This document shows positions 47,443 through 58,019 of a stretch of 64,000 nt of DNA, in pieces. The notes beneath the pieces were generated by a model. The model searched no databases. It was not told the origin of the DNA and saw nothing but the letters and a program-made list of their open reading frames with translations. The position numbers were made by a program, and so were the translations under genes. The number at the start of each line of letters is the position of its first letter. The stretch's first letter is position 1. The DNA comes from Apostichopus japonicus (lineage: Eukaryota > Echinodermata > Holothuroidea > Aspidochirotida > Stichopodidae), in NCBI RefSeq assembly GCF_037975245.1, contig NC_092571.1, forward strand, positions 21,563,917 to 21,627,916, written 5' to 3'.

Positions 47443-47805
47443 TTAGAACTTTTTTTGATTGTGGATATGGGCTCCTTTGGGGACTATAATAGCTAATAAT
47501 GTGGAGAGGTTTATTGTCTCTTTCGAGTACAATTTCAATTGTTTGGGTTTGTTTGGGAGGAGGGTGGCTTTGAGGTTGTTTTTTTCAGCAATAAGTACTC
47601 CTCCCATAGAGCGAGAGATATCGTGTCTGAAAGTTTGGTAACCAGGGATGCTAAGGTGGGAATTTTTACTTAGTTTAGTTTCATTTAACGAAATGATATC
47701 CGGGGAGTGGTTGGCGAATATAGTAAGTAGGAGGCTTAATTTTGGAAGGATACTGTTGATGTTTAGGTGGAGGAACTTGACCGAAGGAGGGAGTGTGCTT
47801 GTCAT
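47443..47805 (-). pseudogene. LINE ORF2 start: APE-type endonuclease fragment
   Basis: Contains LNINSI near the N-terminus, DIISLNETKL (catalytic Glu region), PGYQTFRHDI and GGVLIA, in the order found in APE endonucleases of non-LTR retrotransposons. This domain nicks target DNA for target-primed reverse transcription. The frame is lost after about 120 residues, before the SDH motif. Confidence 0.8.
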
Positions 47806-48395
47806 GTAGGTGATTGAGGAGGGCTAAATATTGAAAGATGGTGGAGACGTTCCATAATTACAGTTTCTGGGATATTTAAGTTTAGGTGTTTTAGTGCTAA
47901 CACGGTGGCGTAACTGGCAAGGTCGTCAGATTTAATATTAATGTTGGCTTTTTGGAAAGTGTATTGTACTAATTCAATTACAAAGGCTGCGATATTAATT
48001 TTTTTTTCAGTGACGATTTTATTTGTTATTTCAATTTTAGGGGTAAAATTGGTTACATTCGCTGGTTCTTTGTTCTTGTTGTTTGTTATTATTTTCAGTT
48101 TTAGCTTCTTTAAATTTTGGGCATCCTTTGTAAAGGGTGACATGAGTCCCTGAGCAATTGGCACATTTTGGGTTTTCTTTTGGTTTGGGACAGTCTTTAA
48201 CTCTGTGGTTTTCGCCACATCTGAGACATCTGGTTTGATTTTTGCAAGTATGGTGGGTGTGTCCAAAGAGTTGACATTTGAAACATTGAGTGATTTGGGG
48301 GGTTCGTGGTATTCTTCTGTTTTGTGTTTAGAGTATCCTAAGTAGAAACCTTGTTTGATTAGGGATTGTTGAGGCTCTTGTTCTTCAAACGTCAT
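47802..48395 (-). pseudogene. LINE ORF1 (gag-like) with three CCHC zinc knuckles
   Basis: In one minus frame, three knuckles follow each other: CFKCQLFGHTHHTC, CLRCGENHRVKDC and CANCSGTHVTLYKGC, the arrangement of Jockey-type ORF1 proteins that bind the element RNA. The flanking parts read in another frame, so at least two frameshifts break the gene. The last part ends at 47802 and overlaps the endonuclease start by 4 bases. The N-terminal codons lie on the far side of the TIR element (near 52540). Confidence 0.8.
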
Positions 48396-48937
48396 TTTTA
48401 CTTTCCAAGTTGTATTGTTTGTGGCATGACTAATGAGTCTTTTAGTTTGTATTGGGGTGTATTCTTGGTCTTTGACTTCTTGTTCAATATCTTTGATTTA
48501 AATTTCAGGGTTTATGCCACAGGCTACTACGGAGAAGTTTCTTTGTCATACTTTTTGGGGGATTCTTGGTTTGGGGTTGCCTAGTTTAGTCTTTTGAGTC
48601 CATGGTTTCAGGAGGATATTTGCAGATTTAGGGTCATGGGGGTGATTAGGATGTCGTTACTACGAAGACGGTTTATATTTGAGATCATGGCATTTGGTTT
48701 TTCTTCATTGATTAGTTTAGCAAGTGTTTATTGGGTTTTTTGATAGTTCTGGTAAGATTCCTGATACAATGATTGTTTGAGCGGACTTTTTGGTGGTTGG
48801 TTTGGAGTTAGGAGATGGGTTTATTTCAACGCAGATTGGACGTTGTCTTTTTCTGCTATTTTTGTACAGGGATCCAGTCATTAATGTCTATGTCAAAATC
48901 AGAGAGGTTTAGGTTTTCGACTAGGGGGGCGGTTATA

Positions 48938-51900
48938 CAGTACCGCTCACGTATAACTGGACATGTGTACGCGCACAGAATCGTATAAACACGTATAAAC
49001 ACGTACACTCGCGTATAAACTCGTTGACAAAGAAATTGCCGCGTAGAGGCCGCGTAGACACCGCGTATAATCCCTCTACGAGTTTATACGCAGGAAATGC
49101 TATTGTGCTCAATGAATAGGGATTAAAGTCGCCGAAAGAGTTAGTGAGATGTTTAAAACAGCCATTTCTTACATCGTAGTTTAAGAGGTGATATTCACTT
49201 TGCAGCGAAGGGGACGAAGGTAAAGTGTTTGATGGCATAGAATGTTTTTTGTTGATTGGGTTTCTATTCAGTGTTTCTTTCCCGGACTTTATTTTTCAGT
49301 TGTAGAGGTTCTGTTCCACGGAGGATTAGTTTACTTTGAATAGTTGTCAACATTTTGAAGAAATAATAAAGTATTACTAAGCGTTTCTTTGTCAATTTTT
49401 ATTTAATTTACCGTTGGTTCGTTGGAATGAAAAGAAAAAATTCCACCGAACAACTTGAAGCAGGGCCGGTTAAAAACAAAACATGTTTTTCGCCCGCACA
49501 AGGGGCCCCCTTTTTCCTGAATCCCCGGGTGTCTATTCGGATTACAAGCAATCTAAACTATCATTAAATAATATTTTGTAAAGGAAGCCACGTATTCCGA
49601 ACTACTATTAAAGCAATGAAAAGAAAAAATAATGGCCGCCCGTTTTTTTTTTCAGCTTTCGTACGAGAAACATTATTTTATTTGAAAAAAAAGAACAACT
49701 CAACGTATGGTAATTCTTTGTCGCAAGAAGTGTGTAATTGGGAAATATGTATTGAAAGAGGCAGAGAATTTGCCGCAAAACGGCGAACCTTTCATATGAA
49801 AATATGTAAACCTTCATTGAACATCCTGTTCTCCCTCAGTTGATTTGAGTAGGCCTATGATAAAACATAAAACTTTGAACAAAAAAAGAGGTGTTACGTA
49901 AAAAACTTAGGCTATACTTCCTACAATGTAGGAAAACAGTTTCCAATTGCATGACTTTTTCCCTTGAATGTCCGTTTGCCAAATAAAAAACATTTAGGAT
50001 CCACAGACTGATTGGCCATGACAAAAGTGTTCGAGCACAATTTAAAATGGCGCTAAGATGCTTACCAGCTCCATTCAACTTGACATTATAAGAACCAGTT
50101 GTAACCGAACATCACAATAGTAAAATCCACGTATTCCAACAGTAAGTTTCATTTGAGGTTTTCGTTTTCCCATGTCATGCGTACTAAAACGTGATCACCA
50201 AATATCCCAACTGCAGGTGCGCGCGCGGAATATTGACTACCCTGGAAATCTAGGTCATGTCCTGGTTTCTGCTCACAAGCCTGACACCTGTTAATTTGCA
50301 TTCCATTCTGACCTAACAAGGAGTTGTTACAATCCTGGCAAACTGCCAAAAACGTGCAACACTATATTAACCCGTCTCGTAAGAGAGGAGGGGTGGCCCA
50401 AGCAGTCTCCCAGGTACCTTGCTTAGCGCGTGTGAGCTCAACCTTTGCAGCAACGAGCTTTACCCTGGATTCCTGGAAGTACAAGTATGTTCGTGAGATT
50501 TTACGCCCTGGGATTTGTTTCTCAATATGTTCAAATTTTGCGAATAACATTTCCTCATTGTCAAAAACAAACTTCGATAACCATTGAAGATAAAAATAGG
50601 AAAATAACTGGACGATTGAACGGTGAGAAAAAATACACTTAACGTAGGGGTAAAACGTTCGTAACATTTGCATATTACTAGTACTTTCAGATGTTTCCGA
50701 CTTTTTAAACTGTTACATTTCGTGGCGCCTTGTGTGTCTGGTAATGGCGGTACGTTCGGCGTTATCAATAAAAAGCTTAGCAACTTTTAAGGAGCTACGG
50801 GAGTGACATGTTAAAACATTGAAATTATTTAAAAAAAAAAGTTCAATACGTATCTCCGTGTTACATATTAAACATTAAACATTTTCGGTTGTGTCGGCAG
50901 GAGGTAAACATTAAAGTAACGATGCTGTAGTGTACCGTATTTATATTCATTGTTCAGTCTGGGATTTATTGGATTACTTCATGTGTACCGTTGTTTTGAA
51001 AATATTTTGTGCGACGTTTTGAGCCTAGGTAAAACGATATTTTTGTTGAACGGAAGCCACTTAGAACCAGGATAAGATATAGTGGGAATGGTTGGTTGTC
51101 GCCCGACACCGATGGCCATTATCATCAATATGTCGATATTTCTCTTATTTCGTGTTACTGTTCCCCACTCCTTCTGCTTGAATTTTTGTTTCAAAAGGTT
51201 AGTAAATAGTTATTGTACATTGAATGCTTTTGTCAAAACATGACGTTACTTCAATATATTTCTTCGCAGCAATTTTGTGTTCAAAGTTGTATCACCTTTG
51301 ACTTTGTTCAAATCATTAATTCACCTTACACGATTTTTCAACACTTTCTGAATGGCCAGGCCTATGTACTTTCAATATAACATACCAGCAATGGCCCTTG
51401 TGGAAAAAGCAATACACTGCATTTCGAAATATTTTGTTTGGCATCGTGCCAGGAGTGCAAAATAGAAACGCTACATATACAGTAGGAAAAGTATCCAAAG
51501 TCGCTTATGTTTGTGTTTACGATAACATTTTATTAAAAGCAACCAATCATAAATTTCGACTGATAAAACTTCTTTCGTTCCCATGGTGAAGTGAACCTGG
51601 GCAAGTCCGAATGTCGATGACCAATTTATGTTCCGTGACTAATGTCAATGGGAATTATGTGTGTAAAAAATCGGGTCTTTCCACGTGTTATATATATATG
51701 GTTTTACGTAAGCGGAGCGAAATTCGTGGAGGCGCCTTGATTGTGAGGAAGCACTAATACAACATAAGCCTCAATATTTGTGGGAAAAAAATCGTAAGGG
51801 TTTTTTTCTGAAAATATTTTTTAATAGTAGGCCTAACCAAAACTTTGTCATTGCTTTTGGGGGAAGTCAGATCTTCAAGTTCAAATATTTTTTTTTTTTT

Positions 51901-52518
51901 TTCGTTAAACGGTTATCGTGGTTTTCTTGCGAGGTATATACGGCGTAACTTTCGATGAAGGCTAAAAGGTAGGATAGGCTAAGGCCTACCTTGTTCTCAT
52001 TAATTGTTACCTACATTCAATTTAATGCCCAACGGGAGGAACTCGTATAAATATTAACAGACTAGTGCACATTGTAATTGATAAAGTTTCCTTGCTGAAG
52101 TTTTCCTGCACTGATGGTATCGATCGTTTGTACTTCTAGTAGCGCTGTTTTCTTTGTTACTCTTATTCTTAACGGCTTAAGTATATGCTTACTCTGTGGT
52201 TGAATATTTTGGAAAGGCTTAGAAGACATTACTTGATGTTGAGTTTACCGACTCTTTTGTGCATCACAGTTTATTCTAACCCATAGAAGCTCTGCTATAT
52301 AAAGCGGCTGAGAATATGCTACGTTTACAGATTATACGAGATTGTACGTCTTTACGCGCGTATAATCCCTATTCAGGTGCACTGAAGCGAAGCCTTAAGC
52401 CGCGTAGACACGGCGTAGACACCGCGTAGAAAGTCGCGTACAGAAACGTATAACATCGTATAATCGCGTAGATAAACGTAGAGTATACGTCTACGCGAGT
52501 TATACGTGAGCGGTACTG
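48938..52518. mobile_element. 3.58 kb TIR element with TA duplication, no recognised transposase
   Basis: Termini CAGTACCGCTCACGTATAAC and its inverse, each flanked by TA (48936-48937 and 52519-52520). About 190 bp at each end is rich in cgtataa, gcgtagacac and gcgtataatccc words in both orientations, and both sides share tgaatagggatta at the inner edge. TA duplication with CAGT ends resembles the Tc1/mariner supergroup, but I see no DDE/D transposase: the internal ORFs (for example 50149-50349 with CQDC and CQAC pairs, and 50362-50673) are short and unrecognised. It is inserted in ORF1 of the Jockey-like LINE. It may be non-autonomous or have lost its gene. Confidence 0.8.
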
Positions 52519-52804
52519 TAGGTGGGTAAGGGGTTGTCATATTGGCAAAACAGCCCCTCCCTACGGGTTTTAAATGGCTTCTATACAATGAAATTGATCA
52601 TAAACTTCACTTACCAGAAAGAATTAGTCTCCAACCTAAGACGGCGGACGGAAAGAATAGGAACTCCTTTTGAAGAGACACACAAATGAATTGAAAGTGT
52701 ACTCGGCAGCGTTGTGTTGGTATCCAAGGACGCGTACGTTTTGTAAATGGCGAATAAGTCATAGAGGGAAGGATGATGGGGTGGCGCTATGTCAAAAAGC
52801 TAAC

Positions 52805-52885
52805 TGTTGACCAACATAATCCACAGAACCCTAAGAAAAGGAGAGGAATGCAAAAGAACTTAGCCAGTTTTCTTCAAAGTAAGTC
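52805..52885 (-). pseudogene. ABCC exon remnant A (exon start and upstream intron)
   Basis: Matches 53765-53845 (ttgagcaacataggccacag, aaaggagaggaat, cagttttcttcaaagtaa), that is, the first codons of the ABCC exon on the minus strand plus the intron before it. The splice acceptor and the reading frame are damaged. Confidence 0.6.
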
Positions 52886-53520
52886 TCGTACATTTAGCAC
52901 AAAACATTAAACACTAATTAGTAACTAATTCCAACAAATTTTAGGCTGTGATTGAAACTTTACTGGTGGAAACATAATTAAATATATATTACATTTTTAT
53001 GAACCTTTCTTTCTTATGACTAACGTTGACTGTATATTGCAGCTTTCCAGCTTAGCTGGTGTTTTTCCATCAAATCAGCTCATCTTTGAGTTTTCTGATC
53101 TTGACAACAATCAACTGTCTTTTTAATTCACCACAACCCAGACCACACTAATTGGCAACTCTTTCCAACAATCTAAGGCAACAATCATCAATTTAAGACA
53201 ACCAAATTACTAATTACAAAATGATTCCAACAAACTAAGGCACCGGGTCTCATTAATTTAGCACAAAACAGACCAGACTAGTTAGCAAATCATAACAATA
53301 AACTAAGGCAAAACTTATAAATTTAATACAAACACACCACAATAACTACCAACAAATTATCACAGTACTCCTCTTCAATTTAGCACAAACAGACCACACT
53401 AATTAGCTACTCATTCCACCAAACTAAGGCACAATGTCTCTTTAATTTATCACGAAACAGACCACACCAAAGTACCGACTGGTTCCAACAGGCTAAGGCA
53501 CCGTGTCTCGTACATTTAGC
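52886..53520. repeat. Degenerate minisatellite, left block
   Basis: Loose copies of the unit that is cleaner at 54.5 kb: tttagcacaaaacagaccac, actaattagcaactcattcc and aacaaactaaggca. Spacing is irregular. Confidence 0.7.
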
Positions 53521-53603
53521 ACTGATCTTGACAAGCAACTGTTGAGAGGACAAGACTGATGTTCATGATACTGGCTCACACTGATGTTTCCCTTGAAACT
53601 TAA

Positions 53604-53780
53604 TTTTTCTCCAATTTCTGTTAAATCACCTCCAGATAACACTTCCAGATATCTCTGTTGAGGACAAGCTTGAAGGATCTTCTCGTATTTGGTGGAGTTG
53701 AGATCTTTACCAAACAGAACGTTTCCTCTCACAGTATCATTTTGGATCCAACCTTGTTGAGCAACATAGGCCACAGATCT
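53604..53780 (-). pseudogene. ABCC-type ABC transporter exon (NBD1), copy B, donor lost
   Basis: A 177 nt, phase 0 exon encodes 59 residues with SVAYVAQQGWIQNDTVRGN (Q-loop region), VLFGKDLN and EVLSGGDLTEIGEK. This is the stretch before the signature LSGGQ in the first nucleotide-binding domain of MRP/ABCC exporters. The acceptor TTTCATCAG is good. The donor position after GEK reads TTAAGT where copy C reads GTAAGA, so the GT is lost. No Walker A, signature or Walker B exon was found nearby. It is probably a stranded duplicate and not part of a working gene. Confidence 0.8.
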
Positions 53781-53989
53781 CTGATGAAAGGAGAGGAATA
53801 CAAAACAAATTAGTCACTTTTCTTCAAAGTAACAGCAAAAGTAAAAAAGTCAAACCCTGTTAACAACCAAACTGTCAGCCGTGAGACAAAACATGTATAC
53901 TCTTCTAGAGGGGCAATTTGTGAAAGAAATGGAATTTTATGGTCAGATCAAAGTTATTGGACACTGGTTTGAACAACTCTCAAAAAAGA

Positions 53990-54952
53990 CCTCACTAAAT
54001 ACCAACTCGTTCCATCAAACTAGGTACAATGTCTTATTAATTTTAGACAACCAAAATACTTATTACAAATTCATTCCAACAAACTAAGGCAACAGGTTTC
54101 ATTAATTTAGCACAAAACAGACCACACTAATTAGCAACTCATATCAATAAACTAAGGCAGAACTTATCAATTTAATACAAACACACCACACCAATTACCG
54201 ACTGGTTCCAATAGGCTAAGGCCGAGGTCTTATACATTTAGCACAAAAATGTCTCCTACATTTCTAATTAAAAACTAATACCAATAAACTTAGGCACCAT
54301 GTCTCAATAATTTAGCACAAAAACAGACTACATTAATTAGCATCTCATGCCAATACACTAAGAAACCAATTAGCTTCATTTTGATGTTGTCATGGTTGCT
54401 TGGAATGAGTGGAATGTGTCACTCTGTACAAACTATATCATGGAACTTGTTCAGCCTTTCTGTAAGAATAGTAGTTTAGCACAAAAAAACAACATCAAAT
54501 ACCGACTGGTTCCAACAGGCTAAGGCACCATGTCTCATACATTTAGCACAAAAACAAGAACACACCAAATACCCACTGGTTCCAACAGGCTAAGGCACTG
54601 TGTCTCGTACACTTAGCACAAAAACAGACAACACCAAATACCGACTGGTTCCAACAGGCTAAGGCACTGTGTCTCGTACATTTAGCACAAAAACTGACCA
54701 CACCAAATACCAACTTGTTCCAACAGGCTAAGGCACCGTGTCTCGTACATTTAGCACAAAAACTGACCACACCAAATACCAACTGGTTCCAACAGGCTAA
54801 GGCACCGTGTCTGATACAATTAGCACAAAAACACACCACACCAATTACCTTTTTCAATAGGCTAAGGCACTGTGTCTTGTACAGTTAGCACAAAAACAGA
54901 CCACACCAAATACCGACTGGTTCCAACAAGCTAAGGCACCGTGTCTCGTACA
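53990..54952. repeat. 69 bp minisatellite between ABCC exon copies
   Basis: Units of 69-70 bp begin aaataccgactggttccaac at 54497, 54567, 54636 and 54705, with more degenerate units on both sides. Because 69 is a multiple of 3, the minus strand has an open frame of 23-residue repeats (CAKCTRHGALACWN); I regard it as non-coding. Confidence 0.85.
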
Positions 54953-55044
54953 TTTAGAAATGATCTTGACAACAATCAACTGTTGAGAGGACAAGACTGA
55001 TGTTCATGATACTGGCTCACACTGATGTTTTCCTTGAATCTTAC

Positions 55045-55155
55045 TTTTTCTCCAATTTCTGTTAAATCACCTCCAGATAACACTTCCAGATCTCTCTGTA
55101 GAGGACAGGCTTGAAGGATCTTCTCGTATTTGGTGGAGATTATGATCTTTCAACC
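55045..55155 (-). pseudogene. ABCC-type exon fragment, copy C, donor kept
   Basis: Matches the 3' half of copy B (STKYEKILQACPLQRDLEVL, then SGGDLTEIGEK) and keeps a canonical donor GTAAGA after GEK. The 5' half of the exon with its acceptor is missing beyond about 55155. The intron start downstream is also shared with copy B (gttcatgatactggctcaca on +). Confidence 0.75.
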
Positions 55156-55159
55156 ACTT

Positions 55160-57400
55160 GTTCTAAACCTGATCCAGCTTTATTACAGACATCCAAGACT
55201 CACAATTTTTCCTTCAATTTTCTTCTTTCACCTGAGATAGTATTGTAAAAGATAAGAAGATTTCATATATTGGAAAGCAGATAGACATTGCAACTAGACT
55301 CATTTTTATACACTCCCTCCCTTCCTCCCCTCCCTCCCCCTGACTACCTAAACAACCCTGACTGCTGCCTCATTGATATAACTATGTATAAACAAATGTA
55401 TATGATTGTGGTTTAATGGCAGAAATAAACGAAACAAATACCAGAGCTTAAATATTTCTGTGTTACTATAGTAAACTGCATACCCAAACGGAAGCATTAC
55501 AGAATCTTCAATGTCTCAGACCTCCAGCAGGATGTTACAGTCACAGTTCATGGAGTCTCATTGTGAATCAGTGTGGCCAATGCAATGCTGTAAAGACAAA
55601 TATCAAAGCAATATGTACAGTATATATATACCTTTGGTGTGAAATAAATTTTAGTATTTTTTTTAAAGTAGTTTTACATAAGATCATCTTCCAGTTTGCA
55701 TATGCAGATACCTTTTTGATGAATGTTTACAAACATGAATAAACTGTACCTCTTTTTGAACTAGTGCCTGTTTATTTTTAATACTTGCAATATGACTCTT
55801 TAATGAACCTTACTAGACATTGCTATCAAACCTATGGAGTACTTCGTAAAATGCCAAAACTTCCTTTGATACATGTATATTGTTCACTATAATAGTCAAG
55901 CTGATTGAAAGGAATGAATTCAACACAATTTGAGAACATTTCATCAGCCAAACAATTTGGAGAGCATGTACTAGTTTAAACAAACTTAGCAAGCACATTC
56001 ATGAGGAACTGGAAAATTGAAAAATGTCTGAAATAAACATCATTCTTGAAACGAGAAACTTGACAAGTGAAATAAGGACCGACACTTAAGCTACAACATG
56101 TACACTTAGCAAAGATGAAAACTGGCTTTTCAGCCAATACACAAGTACCAACAACATATTAGTATATTCATGGTAAACCCTCATGTGCTTTCATGACTTC
56201 TAGCACCTGTGTAATAATATTCTATATCAACAAGGACAGAGATACTATATCTTGTACTTATCTCTCAATACTCTTAATATGTGTTTACCATGAGTTGTGT
56301 TCCTCACAACTTTCAATCAATGTTTTCAAACTAAAAACCAAATTAAAGACAATTACTCAACAATGAGAGGTTGACTTAGCAAAGTTTGAATTCGGTTTAA
56401 TAATAATCAGTTTCAGTGAAACAGTTCTGCAGACCATAAAATCATGCCTTAGGCATCAAAAGAAGGCTATGATCTGATAAAGATATGCCGAGAGTTGGAC
56501 CAATACTGTTAAGCCTAGCTTCAGGTCAAAATTATGCTAGTTGATCAAATTAATACATGTATATCAATTTAGTTGCCTATGCTAGGTAACATCAGCTTTC
56601 ACGGAGAGTTTTCTCCATACTTGAACCATCACTAACATCAATTAGACCACAGAGCTAGGCCTAATTGCTTGAGAATTTCATTTTACAAAGTACTGTTGCT
56701 TGTATAAGAAGCCTAGGATAGGCTAGTTCGTCCTCATCTCTATCTAGCCTTCACTTTGGTAGGCTAGCCTAGGTTTCCCATTATCATTTGGTGGTAGGCC
56801 TAGCCTGGGGCCATTTGTTCCCTCCCCTAACAACGTTATTTTCCTCCCACTTAAAAGTTGAGTAACTTACCTCCCCTACATCATTGGGGAGTCAAGTACA
56901 TTTTCACTGGAAACTAACATTTCCAGGGGAGTTAACTAAGGTTTTTCATGGGAGGCATATTGGCTACGCTATGTGGAAAGAATAGATGTTGTAAGTGGAA
57001 TAACTGTAAGAAAAGATTTAAAGGGAGAAAGGTAAAGTTAAGGGTGAAAAATAACATGGTTAAGGAAACTAACATACTATTTTCAAGGGAGGAGACTGTT
57101 GTTCTGTAGGCTCTGACTGCATATTCTTGTAGAGTAAGCTAAAGAAAGTTGTGATAGTATGAAAATAGAAAATGTGACCAGGTATCTTCCTTGTGTAACT
57201 GTTCAGTGATTGGAAGATAAAAAATGTTTGGGCCTGACTTTAGAATCCGTACCATATGAATGTGCAAGCTTACTTCGAATCGGCCGAAGAAAAACTGTAT
57301 AATCCGGCTGAACGTGTGTGCTCGCACCGGCTTGGTTCAATAGAATAACAGTCGGTGAATAGGTGCGTCGCGTGAATGATTCGCTTGAATGAGTTAAAGC
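55160..57400. other. Gene-poor stretch
   Basis: AT-rich DNA. The ORF at 55813-55998 has no known domain. A CT-rich tract is near 55313-55340 and a short AT run near 55620. No gene is supported. Confidence 0.5.
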
Positions 57401-57404
57401 GGTA

Positions 57405-57575
57405 TAGGGTTAGGAAATAGGGAAATAGGGAATAGTTAAATCCATCGATGTACGTGAAGAGAGATACATGAAGAGGGTTAGGAAATATGGTTAGGAAGTA
57501 GGGAATAGTGTTAGGAGATAGAAGAACGGGAGGTGGAGATACGGAGTGTTGAGGTGGAGATACGGAGTGTTGACA
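57405..57575. repeat. Short tandem repeats
   Basis: Imperfect ggttaggaaatagg and gggaatag units (57408-57520), then two perfect copies of gaggtggagatacggagtg near 57529-57571. Confidence 0.65.
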
Positions 57576-57944
57576 TGAAATAGTAAGCTGGCTATGGATT
57601 AACAGAAATAACTATCTAGGGTGACATTATCTCGCTGGAATTAAGATAATAAGAACGTAGCTAAAGTCGTCAGCTTCTCCTTCGTGGAGTCTGACATATC
57701 TCATTGGCTTGGTTGTATTTGCTATTGAACGACTATAACTTGGATTCCAAGAGGGCATGGAACTTAACCCATTTTATTAGTTAGGAACTTGGCTACACAT
57801 TTAACACTAAGGTGTGTCTTTAAACAGCTTGCATATTCATTATTTTGCTTTTGTTATATGGTAATGAATATTCAAATATGGTAATAAAGGAAAAGTTAAG
57901 GTTTCTATTTTTCTTCCAAACGCCAAAGCTTCATCCGGCTCACA

Positions 57945-58012
57945 GCCTGATCGGTTAGGAGTATGCGCTGTTATTAATTCGCATCCTAACATCCTAGGTT
58001 CGATTACTGCTA
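57945..58012 (+). repeat. tRNA-like relic
   Basis: An A-box-like CTGATCGGTTAGGAGTATG and a B box AGGTTCGATTACTGC lie about 45 nt apart. It could be a SINE head. No clear tail. Confidence 0.4.
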
Positions 58013-58019
58013 TGTGTTA

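Larger units (their letters stand above)
44655..52600 (-). mobile_element. Jockey-like LINE, nearly full set of domains, degenerate and interrupted
   Basis: Read from right to left it has an ORF1 start near 52540, gag-like zinc knuckles (48290-48120), an APE-type endonuclease (47805-47443), reverse transcriptase (about 46900-45183), a C-terminal region and an A-rich end near 44655. Several frameshifts (ORF1 changes frame near 48290 and 48120, and the RT is split) make it inactive. The 3.58 kb TIR element splits ORF1. Without that insertion the LINE is about 4.4 kb. The 5' edge is uncertain; I place it near 52600. The insertion lies upstream of the two SRP68 exons on the same strand, possibly inside an SRP68 intron. 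Confidence 0.85.

Noticed and set aside
47941-48584. Plus-strand Phe-rich ORFs in the 47-48.6 kb region
   Set aside because: They are antisense to the LINE ORF1 and endonuclease, whose zinc knuckles and EN motifs are clear on the minus strand.
54543-54857. Cys-rich 23-residue repeat protein
   Set aside because: The 69 bp minisatellite stays open because its length is a multiple of three. Neighbouring units contain stops.
57405-57520. Interstitial telomere repeat (ttaggg-like)
   Set aside because: Units read ggttaggaaata and gggaatag, not tandem TTAGGG.
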